NCBI GenBank assembly: GCA_001917435.1
Contig: MNEA01000124.1
Coordinates: forward strand, 1 to 64,000
Source: Acidobacteria bacterium 13_2_20CM_2_57_6
GTDB taxonomy: Bacteria; Acidobacteriota; Terriglobia; Acidiferrales; UBA7541
Reading direction: 5' to 3'
DNA: 64,000 bases
A model generated the notes under the pieces. That model was not told the DNA's origin. It worked only from the letters and a program-made list of their open reading frames with translations, and ran no database searches. This document shows, in pieces, positions 61,519 to 64,000 of this stretch (within the stretch, counting starts at the first letter, position 1; each line of letters opens with the position of its first letter). Made by a program: the position numbers and the translations under genes.

Positions 61519-61928
61519 CTAGTAGTAGGCCAACCAGCATATCACCGCCAACCCTGCGAGGGTCGCAATATAACGCCGAAGCCCGCCCAGCCGAAGGACG
61601 TCTGCAACTTATGCGGTCCCAAGCACTTGTTGGAAGCGACGGTTGCCGGCGAAGTCTGGTTAGACCGACCTCATAATTCTTAGTCAGCACGGCGCATGTC
61701 GCGGCGAGCCGGATAGGTCCCGCCTTGTCGGCATCTCATCAGGAAATCAAGCACTGACGAGATGCGCGTTTGCCGGTACTAATTCGACGGAAGAACCGAT
61801 AGCCTCGGGCTTGTCCGTTGTACGACCTTTTCTGTTTAACGGCCGCTGAAGTTTCGCGCGGTGCTCGCATCGACGCAACGGAGGGCCTAGGCTCAGCCTT
61901 GATGGACCGCAACGATTAGAGCGAACGA
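61519..61928. other. 410-bp gap holding one REP-like hairpin
   Basis: No gene is seen. A 42-base segment at 61727-61768 (centred on GGCATCTCATCAGG and CTGACGAGATGC) is identical to one 1.34 kb to the right, beside the IS110 transposase. Other parts contain only short frames without ribosome sites. Confidence 0.6.
61727..61768. repeat. REP-like hairpin, copy 1 (identical to 63067-63108)
   Basis: Within the 42 bases, GCATCTCATCAG pairs with CTGACGAGATGC (11 of 12 pairs, one mismatch) across an 11-base loop GAAATCAAGCA. The copy at 63067-63108 is identical over all 42 bases. Flanking sequences differ. Confidence 0.8.
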
Positions 61929-62915
61929 CTACATCGTGAGGACAGCGCGGAACCGGGCCTTGCCTTCCGCAACGCGCTCGTAAGCCTTCGATGCCTCTGC
62001 TAATGGGTACGTCTCGACAATCGTTTTAACTTTTCCTTGCGCTACGAAATCAAGCGCTTCGTAAAGATATTCGGGGCCGTTTTGCTGGCTGCCAATTATT
62101 CGAATGCGCTTCGAGATGAGATCTATCAGCGAGACCGAAATTGGCTCCGCGCCGGCACCCATGGTGACGAGCCGGCCGTCGGGCCGCAATCCCTGTATGC
62201 TGTCCACCATCGCCTTGGTCGAATTGGAGGTACTGAGGATGACATCTGCGCCTCCCGCTGCCGCAAGGCCCTTGCCATCGCGGACAACTTCATCGGCACC
62301 GAGATCCCGGATCATTTTGTCTTTATCCGGGGAATGCGAAACTGCGATAGTCTCGAAGCCTGCGGCCTTCGCGTATTGCACGGCCAAGTGCCCAAGCCCG
62401 CCGATCCCGAGCACGGCCACTCGCTCATGGGGCTGAGGATCAGCCCAGCGCAGCCCGCCATAGACCGTGTAACCCGCGCAGAAGATGGGGGCTGCCTGCT
62501 CATAAGAAACCTTGTCGGGAATCAAATAGGTTGCGTCGGCATTCATCAGCATGTACTCGGCATGTCCGCCCTGTGCTTCAATTCCTGTGCCCTTCAGATA
62601 GTGACAGAACATTCTGCGGCCGCGCTGGCACCATTCGCAGCGCCCGCACGTGGATTGAATCCAGGCGGTACCCACGCGGTCGCCCACCTTTCGCGTGGTG
62701 ACGTCCGGGGCCACGCCAATAATCTCGCCGACTGGCTCGTGGCCGAGGATTCGGGGGAATGGTCCAGGCAAGTGTCCGAGCGTTTGATGTACGTCGGTGT
62801 AGCAGATGCCGCTTGCATGCATCTTCACGAGCACTTGGTTCGGTCCGGGCTGAGGTTGCGGAACGTCTTTGACCTGCCACGAACTGCTCATAGCGGGAAC
62901 GACCGCAGCTTTCAT
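61929..62915 (-). CDS. Zinc-dependent alcohol dehydrogenase (AdhP-like MDR)
   Basis: The product of about 328 residues is a medium-chain zinc dehydrogenase: catalytic-zinc segment SGICYTDVHQTLG with Cys, GHEPVGEI, structural-zinc CGRCEWCQRGRRMFC (four cysteines), and a Rossmann VAVLGIGGLGHLAVQYAKAAG for NAD. It oxidises primary alcohols or reduces aldehydes. ATG 62915 (MKAAVVPAM) has AGGAGGAA nine bases upstream, so the 22 extra codons of the frame are not used. It is monocistronic and lies next to mobile DNA. Confidence 0.93.
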   Translation of the reverse strand: MKAAVVPAMSSSWQVKDVPQPQPGPNQVLVKMHASGICYTDVHQTLGHLPGPFPRILGHEPVGEIIGVAPDVTTRKVGDRVGTAWIQSTCGRCEWCQRGRRMFCHYLKGTGIEAQGGHAEYMLMNADATYLIPDKVSYEQAAPIFCAGYTVYGGLRWADPQPHERVAVLGIGGLGHLAVQYAKAAGFETIAVSHSPDKDKMIRDLGADEVVRDGKGLAAAGGADVILSTSNSTKAMVDSIQGLRPDGRLVTMGAGAEPISVSLIDLISKRIRIIGSQQNGPEYLYEALDFVAQGKVKTIVETYPLAEASKAYERVAEGKARFRAVLTM

Positions 62916-63066
62916 GACATTCCTCCTTACGCGATTGGATGCAAGAGTCTTTATTCTCGGTGCATTGTTTTGTATCTCCAACTACCAATCGCACACACAA
63001 GTTGACGTTGACGAGTCGGCGATCCGGAGTAATTCAGATGGGCATCGCGAGCATCAGTACCGGCAA

Positions 63067-63108
63067 GTCGGCATCTCATCAGGAAATCAAGCACTGACGA
63101 GATGCGCG
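63067..63108. repeat. REP-like hairpin, copy 2, at the IS110 left flank
   Basis: Identical 42-base copy of 61727-61768, with the same 12-base imperfect stem. It lies 95 bases before the start of the IS110 transposase, so it is either the IS target or inside its 5' noncoding end. IS110-type elements are known to insert at REP-like palindromes, guided by a bridge RNA. Confidence 0.75.
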
Positions 63109-64000
63109 CCTTTACCAGATGGGATGAGAAGGCCGGTCTCCAGCGGGATGCGATACGCTCCCGATGAAAGACGTGCTCAAGGCACAAAAAAGGAGACCGG
63201 CAATGAAGAAGATTAGCACTGTGGAGGTATTTGGGAACGAAATTTTAACGGGGCAAAAGTTGACGATCGGGCTGGATCTAGGAGATCGCTGGTCGTTCTA
63301 TTGTGTCTTGGATGAAGCAGGCAAAATCCTTCTGGAACAGAAAGTAGCGACGACACCGGAAGCGATGAAGCAGACGTTTGGAAAGATACCGCGAAGTCTT
63401 ATCGCCCTGGAGACAGGAACACATTCGCCATGGGTGAGCCGGCTGTTAACGGAGCTGAGACACGAGTTGATCGTGGCGCACGCACAAAAAGTGGAATTGA
63501 TCACCAAGAGCAATCGAAAAGATGATCGCCACGATGCCCGGACCTTGGCACGGCTGGCGCGCATCGATCCCCAGCTGTTGGGGCCGGTGCGCCATCGCAG
63601 TGCCAAGGCGCAAATCCATCTGACGGTGATCCGGGCGCGAGCCGAACTGGTGAGTGCTCGAACGGCGTTGGTGAATGCAGCACGCGGGTTGGTGAAATCT
63701 TATGGGCAACGGCTGCCGAAGTGTGGCACCCAGCAAGTGAGCCGGGAGCTGGGCGCGGGATTGCCCGCGGAGTTGCGCGAGGTTCTGGAGCCGCTGCTCA
63801 AGGAGGTCGAATCGCTGAACGAGCGCATCCAGGAATACGACGAACGGATGGAGAAAATCGCCAAGGAAGTGTACCCGGAAGTGTCTTTGCTCAAGCAGGT
63901 GAAGGGTGTAGGAACACAGATCTCTCTGACCTATGTCCTGACGATAGAGGACCCGTATCGGTTCCCGAAGAGTCGCGCGGTAGGTTGTTTTCTGGGGCTA
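63109..64000 (+). mobile_element. IS110-family insertion sequence, left part, continues past the window
   Basis: The element carries a DEDD transposase from 63203. Its left end cannot be fixed: no inverted repeats are expected in this family. The stretch 63109-63202 would then be the 5' noncoding region that encodes the bridge RNA in IS110-group members (inference). The right part is outside the window. Confidence 0.75.
63203..64000 (+). CDS. IS110-family transposase (partial, cut by window end)
   Basis: From ATG 63203, preceded by AAAAAGGAGACCGGCA, the open frame runs to the window end (266 codons). It has the DEDD-RuvC-like pattern: LTIGLDLGDRWSFYCVLDE with the first Asp, IALETGTHSPWVSRLL with Glu, DRHDARTLARLARID with two Asp, a coiled helical stretch (VESLNERIQEYDERMEKI), and the start of the transposase_20 helix-hairpin-helix region (LLKQVKGVGTQISLTYVLTIEDPYRF). 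The C-terminal catalytic serine domain lies outside the window. No stop or frameshift is seen so far. Confidence 0.93.
   Translation, partial: MKKISTVEVFGNEILTGQKLTIGLDLGDRWSFYCVLDEAGKILLEQKVATTPEAMKQTFGKIPRSLIALETGTHSPWVSRLLTELRHELIVAHAQKVELITKSNRKDDRHDARTLARLARIDPQLLGPVRHRSAKAQIHLTVIRARAELVSARTALVNAARGLVKSYGQRLPKCGTQQVSRELGAGLPAELREVLEPLLKEVESLNERIQEYDERMEKIAKEVYPEVSLLKQVKGVGTQISLTYVLTIEDPYRFPKSRAVGCFLGL

Overview
The window is GC-rich, gene-dense bacterial chromosome. The best guess is a soil-type Acidobacteriota genome. The clues are many Tat-exported sugar and redox enzymes, DUF2911 and DinB proteins, short palindromic intergenic repeats of the GTAGCGGCGGCCTTCAGGCC type, GTCATCCCGAGCGCAGCGAGG-type dispersed repeats, and a tetraether/membrane-spanning-lipid-synthase-like radical SAM protein. 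No rRNA, replication gene or classical transcription regulator is present, so this placement is inference.

Layout. (1) 0.2-5.0 kb: a co-directional set of a YbdK/GCS2-type carboxylate-amine ligase, two different ATP-grasp enzymes and an M29-type aminopeptidase; this looks like small-peptide or amide metabolism with unknown product. (2) 5-13.4 kb: single genes (esterase, O-methyltransferase, DinB, nucleoside deaminase, a Tat-exported molybdenum hydroxylase large subunit, a secreted GH31 glycosidase). (3) 13.5-22.4 kb: the most coherent system. A diheme cytochrome c faces a run encoding an exported RraA-like protein, a PQQ dehydrogenase, an exported RidA, an exported SelA/DgaE-like PLP lyase, an MFS transporter, 2-keto-3-deoxygluconate kinase and KDPG aldolase. 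It reads as periplasmic oxidation and deamination of an amino-sugar (acid), import of the keto-deoxy acid and Entner-Doudoroff cleavage. (4) 22.5-26.7 kb: a decayed integrative-element scar. A 3' half of tRNA-Ile(CAT), split by an IS630 copy, lies downstream of the intact tRNA-Ile(CAT) gene; between them are a Tes/MJ0619-like radical SAM gene and an IS30 remnant.

(5) 26.8-31.1 kb: a DUF2911 protein, a DUF3800 fragment, and a Tat-exported Gfo/Idh/MocA oxidoreductase plus sugar isomerase-like pair. (6) 31.1-38.4 kb: a minus-strand polyamine/GABA catabolic operon (class III aminotransferase, APC permease, aldehyde dehydrogenase, GabT, GabD). (7) 38.6-48.6 kb: D-aminoacylase-like amidohydrolase, AhpD-like protein, radical SAM protein, an MBL-PilZ fusion, a CDF metal exporter, a STAS protein and small conserved proteins. 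(8) 48.6-52.5 kb: a repeat-rich stretch with three dispersed repeat families and a brnTA toxin-antitoxin locus whose toxin is frameshifted. (9) 52.5-60.8 kb: DUF1015, a phosphoglycolate phosphatase-like HAD protein, HupE/UreJ, a frameshifted cupin, an NHL propeller and an M48 peptidase-beta-propeller fusion with a duplicated upstream segment. (10) 61-64 kb: VOC protein, zinc alcohol dehydrogenase and an IS110 element cut by the window end, next to a REP-like hairpin that also occurs 1.3 kb away.

Decay marks (frameshifted brnT, cupin and IS630 transposase; IS30 and DUF3800 fragments) sit next to repeats and mobile elements; some single-base frameshifts could be assembly errors.
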